Source of the DNA: an uncultured Clostridia bacterium
GTDB lineage: Bacteria > Bacillota > Dehalobacteriia > UBA4068
Reading direction: 5' to 3'
Assembly: GCA_944393575.1 (NCBI GenBank)
Contig: CALYAP010000043.1
Location: 1 to 41,145, forward strand
DNA: 41,145 bases
Shown: positions 25,707 to 32,779 of the stretch, piece by piece
Position numbering within the stretch: position 1 is the first letter of the stretch
Layout: each line of letters opens with the position of its first letter
Notes under the pieces: model-generated
Told to the model about the DNA's origin: nothing
The model's input: only the letters and a program-made list of their open reading frames with translations
Databases searched by the model: none
Program-made: the position numbers and the translations under genes

Positions 25707-26613
25707 AGCCGCTGTGGCAGCTGATTTGCAGACTTTACTTAAGCAACCAGTAATAATAGATTCCCCTATGTCTAAGCATACAACCTGGAAAATAGGTGGT
25801 CCTGCTGATATTATGGTCTTTCCCACTTGCGAGGAAGAGCTTTGTGCCTTATTGCCTCGGCTGAAAGAGCAGGGTATCAGTTGGTTGGTCATTGGTAATG
25901 GCTCTAATTTATTGGTAGCAGATAAAGGTATCCGTGGTGTAGTGATTAAAATGGGGGAGAATTTTGCTGATTCTCAATGGCGGGGATTAACGGTTAAGGC
26001 TTCGGCAGGAATGCTGCTGGCCTCTTTAGCTTTGGAAGCCGCAGAAAGAGGAGCCGCTGGTATTGAGTTCGCTCGTGGTATTCCTGGCTCCGTAGGTGGA
26101 GCAGTGCGGATGAATGCTGGTGCTTATGGTAGTAATATTGGCAATTATGTCATCAAAGTAGAGGGCGTTGACTATGATGGCCACCGCCTTTCCCTCTCTG
26201 GTTCAGAACTCAATTTTTCTTATCGTGACAGTAGTCTTTTTGGTCTTGATGCCGTGGTAACCTATATTTATTTGCAATTGTTAGAAGGTAAGCGGGATGA
26301 GATCATGGAGAAGATGAAGGAATATCAGCAAAAACGCTTTCTTGCTCAACCACTTGAATATCCTAGCTGTGGCAGTGTGTTTCGTAATCCGGCTAATGAC
26401 CATGCTGGTCGTTTAGTAGAGATGGCTGGGCTGCGGGGCTTGAGAATAGGTAATGCTCAGATATCTCCTAAACACGGCAATTTTATTATTAATTTGGGCG
26501 GAGCTACAGCTCAAGATGTTCGCGAGCTTATCAGTGAAGTTCAACAACAGGTTTATGAATATTCTGGAGTGCGTTTAGAGCCAGAAGTGAAAATGGTTGG
26601 TGATTTCGACTAA
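25699..26613 (+). CDS. murB: UDP-N-acetylenolpyruvoylglucosamine reductase MurB
   Basis: A 304-residue FAD enzyme that reduces enolpyruvyl-UDP-GlcNAc to UDP-MurNAc. Motifs: HTTWKIGGPADIMV, GNGSNLLV, EFARGIPGSVGGAVRMNAGAYG, FSYRDSSLF, and PSCGSVFRNP with the catalytic serine, followed by GLRIGNAQISPKHGNFIIN. The short form without the long loop fits the Gram-positive type II class. ATG 25699, inside the murC end and preceded by AAGGGAG, gives the family N-terminus. It closes the cluster; ftsQ/divIB, which often follows, is absent. Confidence 0.95.
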   Translation: MDKAAVAADLQTLLKQPVIIDSPMSKHTTWKIGGPADIMVFPTCEEELCALLPRLKEQGISWLVIGNGSNLLVADKGIRGVVIKMGENFADSQWRGLTVKASAGMLLASLALEAAERGAAGIEFARGIPGSVGGAVRMNAGAYGSNIGNYVIKVEGVDYDGHRLSLSGSELNFSYRDSSLFGLDAVVTYIYLQLLEGKRDEIMEKMKEYQQKRFLAQPLEYPSCGSVFRNPANDHAGRLVEMAGLRGLRIGNAQISPKHGNFIINLGGATAQDVRELISEVQQQVYEYSGVRLEPEVKMVGDFD

Positions 26614-26645
26614 GTGAGAGTATGGCCTCGCTTAGTCGATTTATC
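26606..26645 (+). terminator. Terminator at the end of murB
   Basis: TCGACTAAGTGAG (26606-26618) pairs with CTCGCTTAGTCGA (26627-26639), 13 pairs with one G-T, and ATTTAT follows. The murB stop codon lies inside the left arm. Confidence 0.7.
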
Positions 26646-26659
26646 CATTAAGGCGTACC

Positions 26660-26688
26660 TTGACAAAGCTAGCGCTTAAAAATATAAT
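26660..26688 (+). promoter_or_regulatory. Consensus sigma-A promoter of rex
   Basis: TTGACA (26660-26665), 17 bases, TATAAT (26683-26688): an exact consensus. Leader of about 85 bases to the rex ATG. Confidence 0.85.
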
Positions 26689-26718
26689 AAAAAAGTATTT
26701 AAATGATTTCTTTAGTAT

Positions 26719-26747
26719 AATAATAACTTTAATGTTATTATTTTTTT
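26719..26747 (+). promoter_or_regulatory. Terminator-like hairpin in the rex leader
   Basis: AATAATAAC (26719-26727), 6-base loop, GTTATTATT (26734-26742), continuing as a 7-base T run. The shape is that of an intrinsic terminator between the rex promoter and its ATG, but the stem has one G-C pair, so it would be weak. Possible attenuator. Confidence 0.4.
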
Positions 26748-26777
26748 ATGCGGAATAATATTATGTAGGTGCAACTG

Positions 26778-27443
26778 ATGAACACTAATAAAAACAATAA
26801 TACGGGTAATGGTAACTTTGTTTCCAAACAAGCGATTAAAAGGATTCCTTTTTATTTGAACTATCTTAAAGCCGCAGTGATTGATGGCAAGCAGAGTATT
26901 TCCGCGCCAGTGATAGCTAAGGCTTTAAACCTTAATGAAGTTTTGGTAAGAAAAGATCTGGCCGCTATCAGCAGGCATGGGGGAAAACCTAAAATCGGTT
27001 ATGATATTAGCGATCTCATTTTAGATATCGAGGATTTTCTTGGCTACGAGAATGTTGATGAGGCCGTTCTGGTTGGCGCCGGCCATTTAGGCAAAGCCTT
27101 GCTATCTTATCGCAGATTTGAAGAATATGGGCTGGAAATCGTGGCTGCTTTCGATAGCGATCCGGCCATCATAGGCAGTGAAATCCACGGGAAAAAGGTT
27201 TTTTCCGCAGAACGGATAACTGATCTGACCAGCCGCTTGAGTGTGCGTATCGGCATTATTACTGTGCCGGCAGAAGAGGCTCAGTCGGTATGCGACAAAC
27301 TAGTGGAAGCAGGGGTGCTGGCTATCTGGAATTTTGCTCCTGTGCATCTCATTGTACCAGCGAATATTATGGTGCAAAATGAAGATATGGCCGAATCCTT
27401 GGCTATTTTATCGCGGTATCTTTCAGAAAAAGTCAATGGTTAA
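26778..27443 (+). CDS. rex: Redox-sensing transcriptional repressor Rex
   Basis: A 221-residue Rex protein. The N-terminal winged helix (about 12-75) contains KRIPFYLNYL and LNEVLVRKDLAAIS, corresponding to the family RKDL recognition region; the Rossmann domain carries VGAGHLGKALL, AAFDSDPAIIG and the end domain NFAPVHLIVP. Rex binds NAD(H) and releases DNA when NADH rises, controlling fermentation and hydrogenase genes. The recognition segment differs somewhat from the common RKDLSYFG form, so its operator may also differ. ATG 26778 follows AGGTG by 6 bases. Its place before the hydrogenase block suggests it regulates it. Confidence 0.9.
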   Translation: MNTNKNNNTGNGNFVSKQAIKRIPFYLNYLKAAVIDGKQSISAPVIAKALNLNEVLVRKDLAAISRHGGKPKIGYDISDLILDIEDFLGYENVDEAVLVGAGHLGKALLSYRRFEEYGLEIVAAFDSDPAIIGSEIHGKKVFSAERITDLTSRLSVRIGIITVPAEEAQSVCDKLVEAGVLAIWNFAPVHLIVPANIMVQNEDMAESLAILSRYLSEKVNG

Positions 27444-27474
27444 TGGCTTTGAATGGATCTGGAGTAGTTTTAGA

Positions 27475-27508
27475 AATATCAGTAGTTAACTACTGATATT
27501 CTTTTTTT
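27475..27508 (+). terminator. Strong terminator of rex
   Basis: A perfect palindrome with 13-base arms (27475-27487 / 27488-27500, centre GTTAAC) followed by CTTTTTTT. Confidence 0.92.
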
Positions 27509-27658
27509 ATCCATTTGCTCTTTGAGAAGAACTATGTCATAATATTAATAAGGATTTATTAGTTATATCGCCCCATGCTTTTGGTATACTTAGTATATTT
27601 TATATAAGACTACGAAGAGTATAAGCCTTGTTGTCATGGCTTTCTGAATTATTTATTA

Positions 27659-27687
27659 TTGTCAAACTATTAAGATTTGGCTATAAT
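27659..27687 (+). promoter_or_regulatory. Promoter of the redox-signalling gene set
   Basis: TTGTCA (27659-27664), 17 bases, TATAAT (27682-27687). The upstream gap 27509-27658 is A/T-rich; I see no further clear element in it. Confidence 0.75.
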
Positions 27688-27739
27688 AGAAGAACCAGGG
27701 GCCCAATAAGCCTAATTGAAAGGTACGGGAGGAAGCAGT

Positions 27740-28084
27740 ATGCGGATTAGAGATGTGCGCGATATTCTAGAGGCCGAAGTGCTTTGTGGTGAAGAATTTC
27801 TCGACCATGAAGTAACATCTGCCTGCGGTGCCGACCTGATGAGTGATGTGCTCGCTTTTGTGAAGGATCAAGGCATTTTGCTGACAGGATTATTAAACCT
27901 GCAGGTAGTACGTACTGCCGAGATGATGGATATGAGCTGTATCGTGATTGTCCGGGGTAAAGTTCCTGATGAGAAACTGGTCGATTTCGCTGATTCCCGC
28001 AGCATCGTTATGCTGAGGACGCCATATACCATGTATACTGCCTGTGGCAGGCTTTATAACAATGGATTAGTGGGGGTGGAGTAA
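27740..28084 (+). CDS. DRTGG-domain protein, first copy
   Basis: A 114-residue single-domain DRTGG protein, related to the small domain found in some phosphotransacetylases, CBS proteins and near HPr kinase. It begins MRIRDVRDILEAEVLCG, and the core reads ACGADLMSDVLAFV, LLTGLLNLQVVRTAEMMDM, CIVIVRGK and the C-terminal SIVMLRTPYTMYTACGRLY. The domain is presumed to bind a small ligand or protein partner; no catalytic residues are evident. ATG 27740 lies 7 bases after GGGAGG. A paralogue lies about 2 kb downstream, on the far side of the sensory hydrogenase gene. Six bases separate it from the RsbW-like gene. Confidence 0.8.
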   Translation: MRIRDVRDILEAEVLCGEEFLDHEVTSACGADLMSDVLAFVKDQGILLTGLLNLQVVRTAEMMDMSCIVIVRGKVPDEKLVDFADSRSIVMLRTPYTMYTACGRLYNNGLVGVE

Positions 28085-28090
28085 TTACAT

Positions 28091-28516
28091 ATGGATAAGA
28101 TACACCTCCAGTATAATGTCGATGGTGAGGACTTCACCCTAGCTGGTGAGGCTTCCAGTGATGTCCGTCGGGTTTTGAGGAAGTTGGGTTTTGATGGCGA
28201 TACTATTCGCCGTGCCGCCATATGCATGTATGAAGGCGAGATCAATATGGTTATCCATGCTTCAGGCGGGGTCATAGATGTTTATATCGACCCGGATTCT
28301 ATTGAAATCATTATGGCTGATACTGGTCCTGGTATCGCAGATATCGAGAAAGCCTGGCAAGAGGGATATACTACAGCATCGCAAACTGTGCGTGACCTTG
28401 GGTTTGGCGCTGGTATGGGCCTGCCTAATATGAAACGTTATTCCGATTTCATTGATATTGAAACTGAGCTGGGAAAAGGAACCACCGTTAAAATGATAAT
28501 TAAAACACGCTCATGA
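28091..28516 (+). CDS. RsbW/SpoIIAB-like ATP-binding (GHKL) protein
   Basis: A 141-residue single-domain ATPase resembling the anti-sigma-factor kinases RsbW/SpoIIAB. N box MYEGEINMVIHA with catalytic-type Glu and Asn, G1 box ADTGPGI, and G2 box FGAGMGLPNMKRYSD, with GKGTTVKMII at the end. RsbW-type proteins bind sigma factors and phosphorylate anti-anti-sigma proteins. No anti-anti-sigma (STAS) or sigma gene is nearby, so the partner may be one of the DRTGG proteins or the hydrogenase-like protein; this is inference. Such genes recur beside [FeFe] hydrogenase operons of Clostridia. Confidence 0.82.
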   Translation: MDKIHLQYNVDGEDFTLAGEASSDVRRVLRKLGFDGDTIRRAAICMYEGEINMVIHASGGVIDVYIDPDSIEIIMADTGPGIADIEKAWQEGYTTASQTVRDLGFGAGMGLPNMKRYSDFIDIETELGKGTTVKMIIKTRS

Positions 28517-28550
28517 TTATAGTGTGCTCGATAGGGGAGGCGAAGAGCCT

Positions 28551-29900
28551 GTGCTCCATTCTGTTACTTTAGATAAAGAAAAATGTAAGGGTTGTACTAC
28601 CTGCATTAAGCAGTGTCCTACGGAAGCGATTCGTGTCCGCCGAGGAAAGGCGCATATTCTGACCGAACGATGCATCGATTGCGGCCAATGCATCCGTGTT
28701 TGCCCGCATCATGCTAAAAAGGCTGTTTGTGATCCGCTTTCGGATCTGGATAAATTCCAATATAAGGTAGCGCTGCCCGCACCGTCATTATATGGACAAT
28801 TCCATAATTTGGATGATATCAATATCGTACTTACTGCTTTGCTATCTTTGGGCTTTGATGATGTCTATGAGGTTTCCCGCGGGGCAGAAATGATTTCGGA
28901 TTTGACCAGGCGTGAATTGGCCCAAAAAGGTTTTCCAAAACCGATCATTTCCTCTGCTTGTCCGGCAGCTACCCGGTTGATCTGTATGCGTTTCCCTAAA
29001 CTGGTAAAAAATATTGCCTTGCACATAGCGCCTGTGGAGATTGCTGCTATTCATGCTCGGGAGGAAGCAGTACAAAAAAGCGGACTGAAGCCGGAGCAAA
29101 TCGGTATTTTCTTTATCACACCTTGCCCTGCTAAAGTGACCGCAGCCCATAATCCGCTTCTTTTACAGGATCCCGTTATTGATGGTGCTATTTCTATTGC
29201 TGAAATATATAAGCGGTTATTACCAGCTATGAAGCAGGTAAAAGAACCTTTGCAGCTGGCTCATTCCGGAATTATTGGTATTGGTTGGGCCCGCTCTGGT
29301 GGTGAAGCTTCGGCTATTTTGAATGATAAACAGTTGGCCGTAGATGGCATCCAGAATATCATTGATATTTTGGAAGCTGTAGAGAATGGCTTTTTGCCGG
29401 ATGTTGAGTTTTTGGAACTTAATGCTTGTAACCAGGGATGTGTAGGTGGTTGCCTGACTATAGAAAATCCTTATGCAGCTAAAGCACGCTTAAAGAGGCT
29501 AATGAAATTTTTGCCTATTTCACGTAATAAGCTCCTGGATGAGGACGTAGAGAGGGTAAAGGCTTCGCCGGATAGTCTGCTCAAATATGCTCCGGATCGT
29601 GCTTTGGATGAAGATCGAGCTGCAGCAATGGCTAAATTTATGAAGATCGACAGCTTAACAGAAGAGCTGCCAGGATTGGATTGCGGTTCTTGCGGCGCTC
29701 CTTCCTGTCATGCCTTGGCTGAAGATATTGTTCTTGGTATGGCTTCAGAAGAGGATTGCATTTTCCATATGCGGGATCGTATGAGATATATGGCTGGTAA
29801 TGGCGATGCTGATGAGTATTTGCCGCCGCCATTCCGTGCTTATACCGGCGATGGTGCAGAAGATGAGCTGAGCGAGGAGGCAAATGATGGCAACAATTAA
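28551..29900 (+). CDS. Sensory-type [FeFe]-hydrogenase-like iron-sulfur protein
   Basis: A 449-residue protein. Two [4Fe-4S] ferredoxin motifs (C12xxCxxC...C22; C41xxCxxC...C51), a divergent H-cluster domain, and a C-terminal four-cysteine cluster motif (DCGSCGAPSCHALAE..C, FeS/PF04060 type). The H-cluster loops keep the four cubane ligands: ISS-A136-C137-P, ITPCPAK, and NACNQGC. Alanine replaces the proton-relay cysteine of catalytic enzymes, and the L2 glutamate is missing. These changes are known from slow, sensory hydrogenases (HydS and related group C/D proteins). There is no PAS or kinase domain. GTG 28551, 10 bases after GGGGAGG, is the likely start. It overlaps the next gene by 14 bases. 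Confidence 0.85.
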   Translation: MLHSVTLDKEKCKGCTTCIKQCPTEAIRVRRGKAHILTERCIDCGQCIRVCPHHAKKAVCDPLSDLDKFQYKVALPAPSLYGQFHNLDDINIVLTALLSLGFDDVYEVSRGAEMISDLTRRELAQKGFPKPIISSACPAATRLICMRFPKLVKNIALHIAPVEIAAIHAREEAVQKSGLKPEQIGIFFITPCPAKVTAAHNPLLLQDPVIDGAISIAEIYKRLLPAMKQVKEPLQLAHSGIIGIGWARSGGEASAILNDKQLAVDGIQNIIDILEAVENGFLPDVEFLELNACNQGCVGGCLTIENPYAAKARLKRLMKFLPISRNKLLDEDVERVKASPDSLLKYAPDRALDEDRAAAMAKFMKIDSLTEELPGLDCGSCGAPSCHALAEDIVLGMASEEDCIFHMRDRMRYMAGNGDADEYLPPPFRAYTGDGAEDELSEEANDGNN

Positions 29901-30225
29901 AAACCTGCAACAGCAATTAGAATTGATAAATCATAATCCTGATGCCGACTGTGACAGAGAACTCAGCGGTTGTTATATTGGCGATTTGTTGAGTTGGGTG
30001 ATGGCTCATGCCTTTTCTGGTTGCGTGTGGATAACAATTATGTCCAATATTAATGTCGCTGCCGTAGCATCGCTGACTGATGCTGCTTGTGTGATCATGG
30101 CGGAAGGCGTTCAGCCGGATCAAGATCTTCTCGATAGAGTCAAACGTGATGATATCGCTCTTTTTACCAGCCCTTTATCAGTATATGAGATTGCGATTAA
30201 AGTACATGATGTTTTGAATGCGTAG
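29887..30225 (+). CDS. DRTGG-domain protein, second copy
   Basis: A 112-residue paralogue of the DRTGG protein upstream. Aligned features: CYIGDLLSWVMAHA against CGADLMSDVLAFV, ITIMSNINVAAVASLTDAACVIMAEG against the LLTGLLNLQ region, and ALFTSPLSVYEIAIKVHDVL against the C-terminus. It has an extra polar N-terminus (about 20 residues). Two start codons are adjacent; ATG 29887 is 6 bases after GAGGAGG and is preferred to 29884. The start lies inside the sensory hydrogenase gene, so the two are translationally coupled. Function unknown; ligand-binding or adaptor role inferred. Confidence 0.78.
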   Translation: MATIKNLQQQLELINHNPDADCDRELSGCYIGDLLSWVMAHAFSGCVWITIMSNINVAAVASLTDAACVIMAEGVQPDQDLLDRVKRDDIALFTSPLSVYEIAIKVHDVLNA

Positions 30226-30247
30226 TTAGTTGTTTTAGCGAGGGTAT

Positions 30248-30979
30248 ATGGGGTATTACTTCGACTTTCATTTGCATTCTTGTTTGTCCCCTTGTGGCGA
30301 TAATGACATGACTCCATACAATATGGCTAATATGGCTGCCTTGGCTGGCTATCAGATCATTGCCCTTTCTGACCATAATACAACCAAGAATTGTCCTGCG
30401 ATCATCAAGGCTGCCGAAGCGGCGGGGATAGTTGCCATTCCGGCTATGGAGTTAACTACCATGGAAGAGGTCCATGTGCTTTGCCTGTTGCCTGATCTAA
30501 CTGCAGCGCGGGAACTGGATGCTATTGTATATGAACATTTACCAGATATAAGCAATGACCCAGAAATTTTTGGTCATCAATGGGTTATGGATGATGCAGA
30601 TAACATTTTAGCGGAAGAAGCGAAACTGCTCACTTCCGCTACTTCTATTGGTCTTTATGATGTAGCTGCACTTTTACGCTCTTTAGGTGGCATCGCTATT
30701 CCAGCGCATATTGATCGGCCGAGTTTTTCGTTGATTGCTAACTTGGGTTTTTATGATGAGGCAATGGGGTTCGAAGCGGTTGAGATTACCCGGCAATGCG
30801 ACAAAAAAATATTTATGTCAGAACATCCTGAGCTAAAGCAAATGCCGTATATTATTGATTCCGATGCACATGATTTAATTGCTATTCCGGATGCTCGGTA
30901 TTCTTTGGCGCTTTCTGACCTGACCGCTGAGGCAGTTATCAACGCTGTGGCCAAGGGGGAGCTGTTAGGCCGGTTATGA
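30248..30979 (+). CDS. PHP-domain phosphoesterase of the hydrogenase block
   Basis: A 243-residue PHP protein with a complete set of metal ligands: DFHLHS with H8-x-H10, a CGD motif, LSDHNT, AMELTT, EVHVLCL, PAHIDRPSFS and the C-terminal DSDAHD. It belongs to a different PHP subgroup from the gene at 328, having the SPCGDNDMTP segment near the N-terminus. Possible roles are a phosphatase that resets a phosphorylated partner of the RsbW-like kinase, or a nuclease or nucleotide phosphatase; the first is inference from context. It lies 22 bases after the DRTGG gene with a CGAGGG ribosome-binding site, closing the signalling set. Confidence 0.84.
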   Translation: MGYYFDFHLHSCLSPCGDNDMTPYNMANMAALAGYQIIALSDHNTTKNCPAIIKAAEAAGIVAIPAMELTTMEEVHVLCLLPDLTAARELDAIVYEHLPDISNDPEIFGHQWVMDDADNILAEEAKLLTSATSIGLYDVAALLRSLGGIAIPAHIDRPSFSLIANLGFYDEAMGFEAVEITRQCDKKIFMSEHPELKQMPYIIDSDAHDLIAIPDARYSLALSDLTAEAVINAVAKGELLGRL

Positions 30980-30997
30980 TTATTCTTATTAAAATAG

Positions 30998-31024
30998 CAG
31001 CTCACACACTTTTATAGTGAGCTG
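30998..31024 (+). terminator. Hairpin after the PHP gene, possible terminator
   Basis: CAGCTCAC (30998-31005) / GTGAGCTG (31017-31024), 8 pairs, 11-base loop, not followed by a T run. It may weakly separate the signalling and catalytic sets. Confidence 0.45.
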
Positions 31025-31131
31025 AATCGATAGAAAAATATTTACAGTTTTGTTGTAATATAATGGTAAAGGAATATCGGTAAAAAAATATTTAAAAATT
31101 AAGAAAAAGTATAGAATTAACAAGAATAGTG

Positions 31132-31140
31132 TGTTATACT
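31132..31140 (+). promoter_or_regulatory. Extended -10 promoter of the hyd operon
   Basis: TG-T-TATACT is a perfect extended -10; only TAGAAT (31112-31117) is available as a -35, 17 bases upstream. The gap 31025-31216 is A/T-rich; a TATAAT at 31059 has no -35. I found no clear Rex palindrome here, only a half-site TTAACAA at 31117. Confidence 0.5.
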
Positions 31141-31216
31141 TGATAAAGACTGGGGCGAATAAACTGTAATGTTTGCCTCAGCATAATTGTCTCGGAATTA
31201 AGGAGGTATTTCAGGC

Positions 31217-31711
31217 ATGCCGAACACAAAGACAGTAGTGCCTTTTAGAGGGACAAAGGAACAAGAGGCAAAGCTGCATGAAGTAATAGCAAAGCACAAA
31301 AACCAACCAGGCGCAACAATGCCTGTGCTGCAAGAAGTGCAGGCTATTTATGGTTATCTGCCTGAGGAAGTTCAGATCATGGTGGCTGAAGGATTGGGCA
31401 TTCCGTTGACTGAAGTCTACGGCATTGCTTCTTTCTATTCTCAGTTTGCCCTGAACCCCAAAGGCGAATATCAAGTGTCTGTCTGTATGGGCACCGCTTG
31501 CTATGTTAAAGGCGCTGGTGCTGTTTTGGACCGCGTCTGTGAGGTTTTGGATTGCCAGCCTGGTTCGATAACTAAGGATGGTAGATTCTCTCTGGAAGCC
31601 ACTCGCTGCATCGGCGCTTGTGGTCTGGCTCCGGTAATGACGATCAATGATGATGTTTATGGCCGTCTTAAACCGGAAGATGTAGATGATATCCTCAAAA
31701 AATATATGTAA
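31217..31711 (+). CDS. hydC: NuoE-like [2Fe-2S] subunit of the NAD-linked [FeFe] hydrogenase (HydC)
   Basis: A 164-residue thioredoxin-fold ferredoxin subunit. A helical N-terminus (MPVLQEVQAIYGYLPEEV) and YGIASFYSQF match NuoE/HydC. Four cysteines bind one [2Fe-2S]: C90, C95 (CMGTAC) and C131, C135 (CIGAC). It pairs with the NuoF-like HydB to pass electrons between NADH, the cluster chain and HydA. AAGGAGGT precedes the ATG by 9 bases. It is the first gene of the catalytic operon. Confidence 0.93.
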   Translation: MPNTKTVVPFRGTKEQEAKLHEVIAKHKNQPGATMPVLQEVQAIYGYLPEEVQIMVAEGLGIPLTEVYGIASFYSQFALNPKGEYQVSVCMGTACYVKGAGAVLDRVCEVLDCQPGSITKDGRFSLEATRCIGACGLAPVMTINDDVYGRLKPEDVDDILKKYM

Positions 31712-31752
31712 GCTTATTTGTTAATTAATTACACCCTATGTGGAGATAATAC

Positions 31753-32298
31753 ATGAAAGAACTCTCGCTGCACCTGTTGGATATAGTGCAGAACTCAATA
31801 ACAGCTGGAGCTACGCGTATCGAGATTGGAATTACTAATTCTGTAAGTCAGGATTTAGTGGAAATTTCGGTCAAAGATAATGGCTGTGGGATGTCCGAAG
31901 AGTTTGTGAGACGGGTGACGGATCCTTTTACCACTACTAGAACTACCAGAAAGGTTGGTCTGGGAATACCGCTTTTCAAGCTGGCTGCTGAAACTGCGGG
32001 TGGTGAATTTAAAATTGCCAGCGAGGTAGGAAAGGGAACCCTGGTTTATGCCTCATTCCAGCGTTCCAATATTGACCGGCCTCCGCTAGGTGATTTGAAA
32101 GGAACTTTGATCACACTTATCCAGGGAGCTCCCAAGATTAATATTGTCTACACTTATGTTACGGATCGGGGACAGTTTATATTAGATACTGAAGAGATCC
32201 GTGAAATTATGGATGGGGTTGCTATAAACGAGCCGGAAGTCCTCAATTGGATCGGTGAGTTTATCAGAGAAAATGAAGCGGAACTAGCCGCTAAATAA
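31753..32298 (+). CDS. Stand-alone GHKL ATPase embedded in the hydrogenase operon
   Basis: A 181-residue protein with a histidine-kinase-type ATP-binding domain but no histidine phosphoacceptor domain. N box LLDIVQNSITAGA, G1 VKDNGCGM, F box DPFTTTR, G2 RKVGLGIPLFKLAAE, and GKGTLVYASF. A C-terminal part of about 75 residues (from PPLGDLKGTL) is not recognised. It differs from the RsbW-like gene upstream, being closer to the kinase/MutL type. It may be an anti-sigma-like or phosphorylation switch, or an assembly ATPase. TGGAG lies upstream of the ATG. Its place inside the operon between two subunit genes suggests a function tied to the enzyme. Confidence 0.8.
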   Translation: MKELSLHLLDIVQNSITAGATRIEIGITNSVSQDLVEISVKDNGCGMSEEFVRRVTDPFTTTRTTRKVGLGIPLFKLAAETAGGEFKIASEVGKGTLVYASFQRSNIDRPPLGDLKGTLITLIQGAPKINIVYTYVTDRGQFILDTEEIREIMDGVAINEPEVLNWIGEFIRENEAELAAK

Positions 32299-32335
32299 CA
32301 AAGAAATTTAGAGAAGTATTTTTGGAGGTGCGATA

Positions 32336-32704
32336 ATGAAATCAATCGCTGAGCTGAAAGAAATCCGCGAACAAATGCAAAGCCGCATAAATATGCGCAA
32401 AGAAGAGGATGAAGGTATCCGTGTAGTAGTCGGCATGGCTACTTGTGGCATTGCGGCTGGTGCGCGCCCCGTGCTTGCTACTTTTGTTGATGAAATTGGT
32501 CGTCGTAATTTACAAGATGTTACTGTTTCTCAGACCGGTTGTATTGGCGTTTGTCGTCTTGAGCCTATCGTAGAAATCTACGAGCCTGGCAAAGAAAAAG
32601 TAACCTATGTGAAAATGGACCCTGAAAAGGCCGCCCGTGTTGTAAGCGAGCATTTGGTCAATCACCGGGTAGTCGAAGAATATACCATAGGCGCTGCTGA
32701 ATAA
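32336..32704 (+). CDS. Thioredoxin-like ferredoxin with three conserved cysteines
   Basis: A 122-residue protein: a helical N-terminus (ELKEIREQMQSRINMR), then a thioredoxin-like [2Fe-2S] fold, IRVVVGMATCGIAAGARPV and SQTGCIGVCRLEPIVEIY. Only C37, C69 and C73 are present; the position that supplies the first ligand in the CxxxxC loop of HydB and HydC is methionine/alanine here. A cluster would need a non-cysteine or partner ligand, or the protein may not bind one. It is similar to the extra ferredoxin-like gene (sometimes called hydD) of other Clostridia. GGAGGTG precedes the ATG. Confidence 0.82.
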   Translation: MKSIAELKEIREQMQSRINMRKEEDEGIRVVVGMATCGIAAGARPVLATFVDEIGRRNLQDVTVSQTGCIGVCRLEPIVEIYEPGKEKVTYVKMDPEKAARVVSEHLVNHRVVEEYTIGAAE

Positions 32705-32720
32705 AGAATAAAACCTCGGT

Positions 32721-32739
32721 GCTGGCGGGTGTAGCCAGC
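32721..32739 (+). promoter_or_regulatory. Intercistronic hairpin before hydB
   Basis: GCTGGC / GCCAGC, 6 pairs, 7-base loop, in the 75-base gap before hydB. No T run follows. It may affect mRNA processing or stability between the two genes. Confidence 0.3.
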
Positions 32740-32779
32740 TTAACAGATTTCTTAGGACTATTTAGGGAGGAATAAGAGC

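Noticed and set aside
31112-31145. Possible Rex operator in the hyd promoter
   Set aside because: Only one half-site (TTAACAA) is seen and no inverted partner at proper spacing; regulation by Rex remains inference from gene position.
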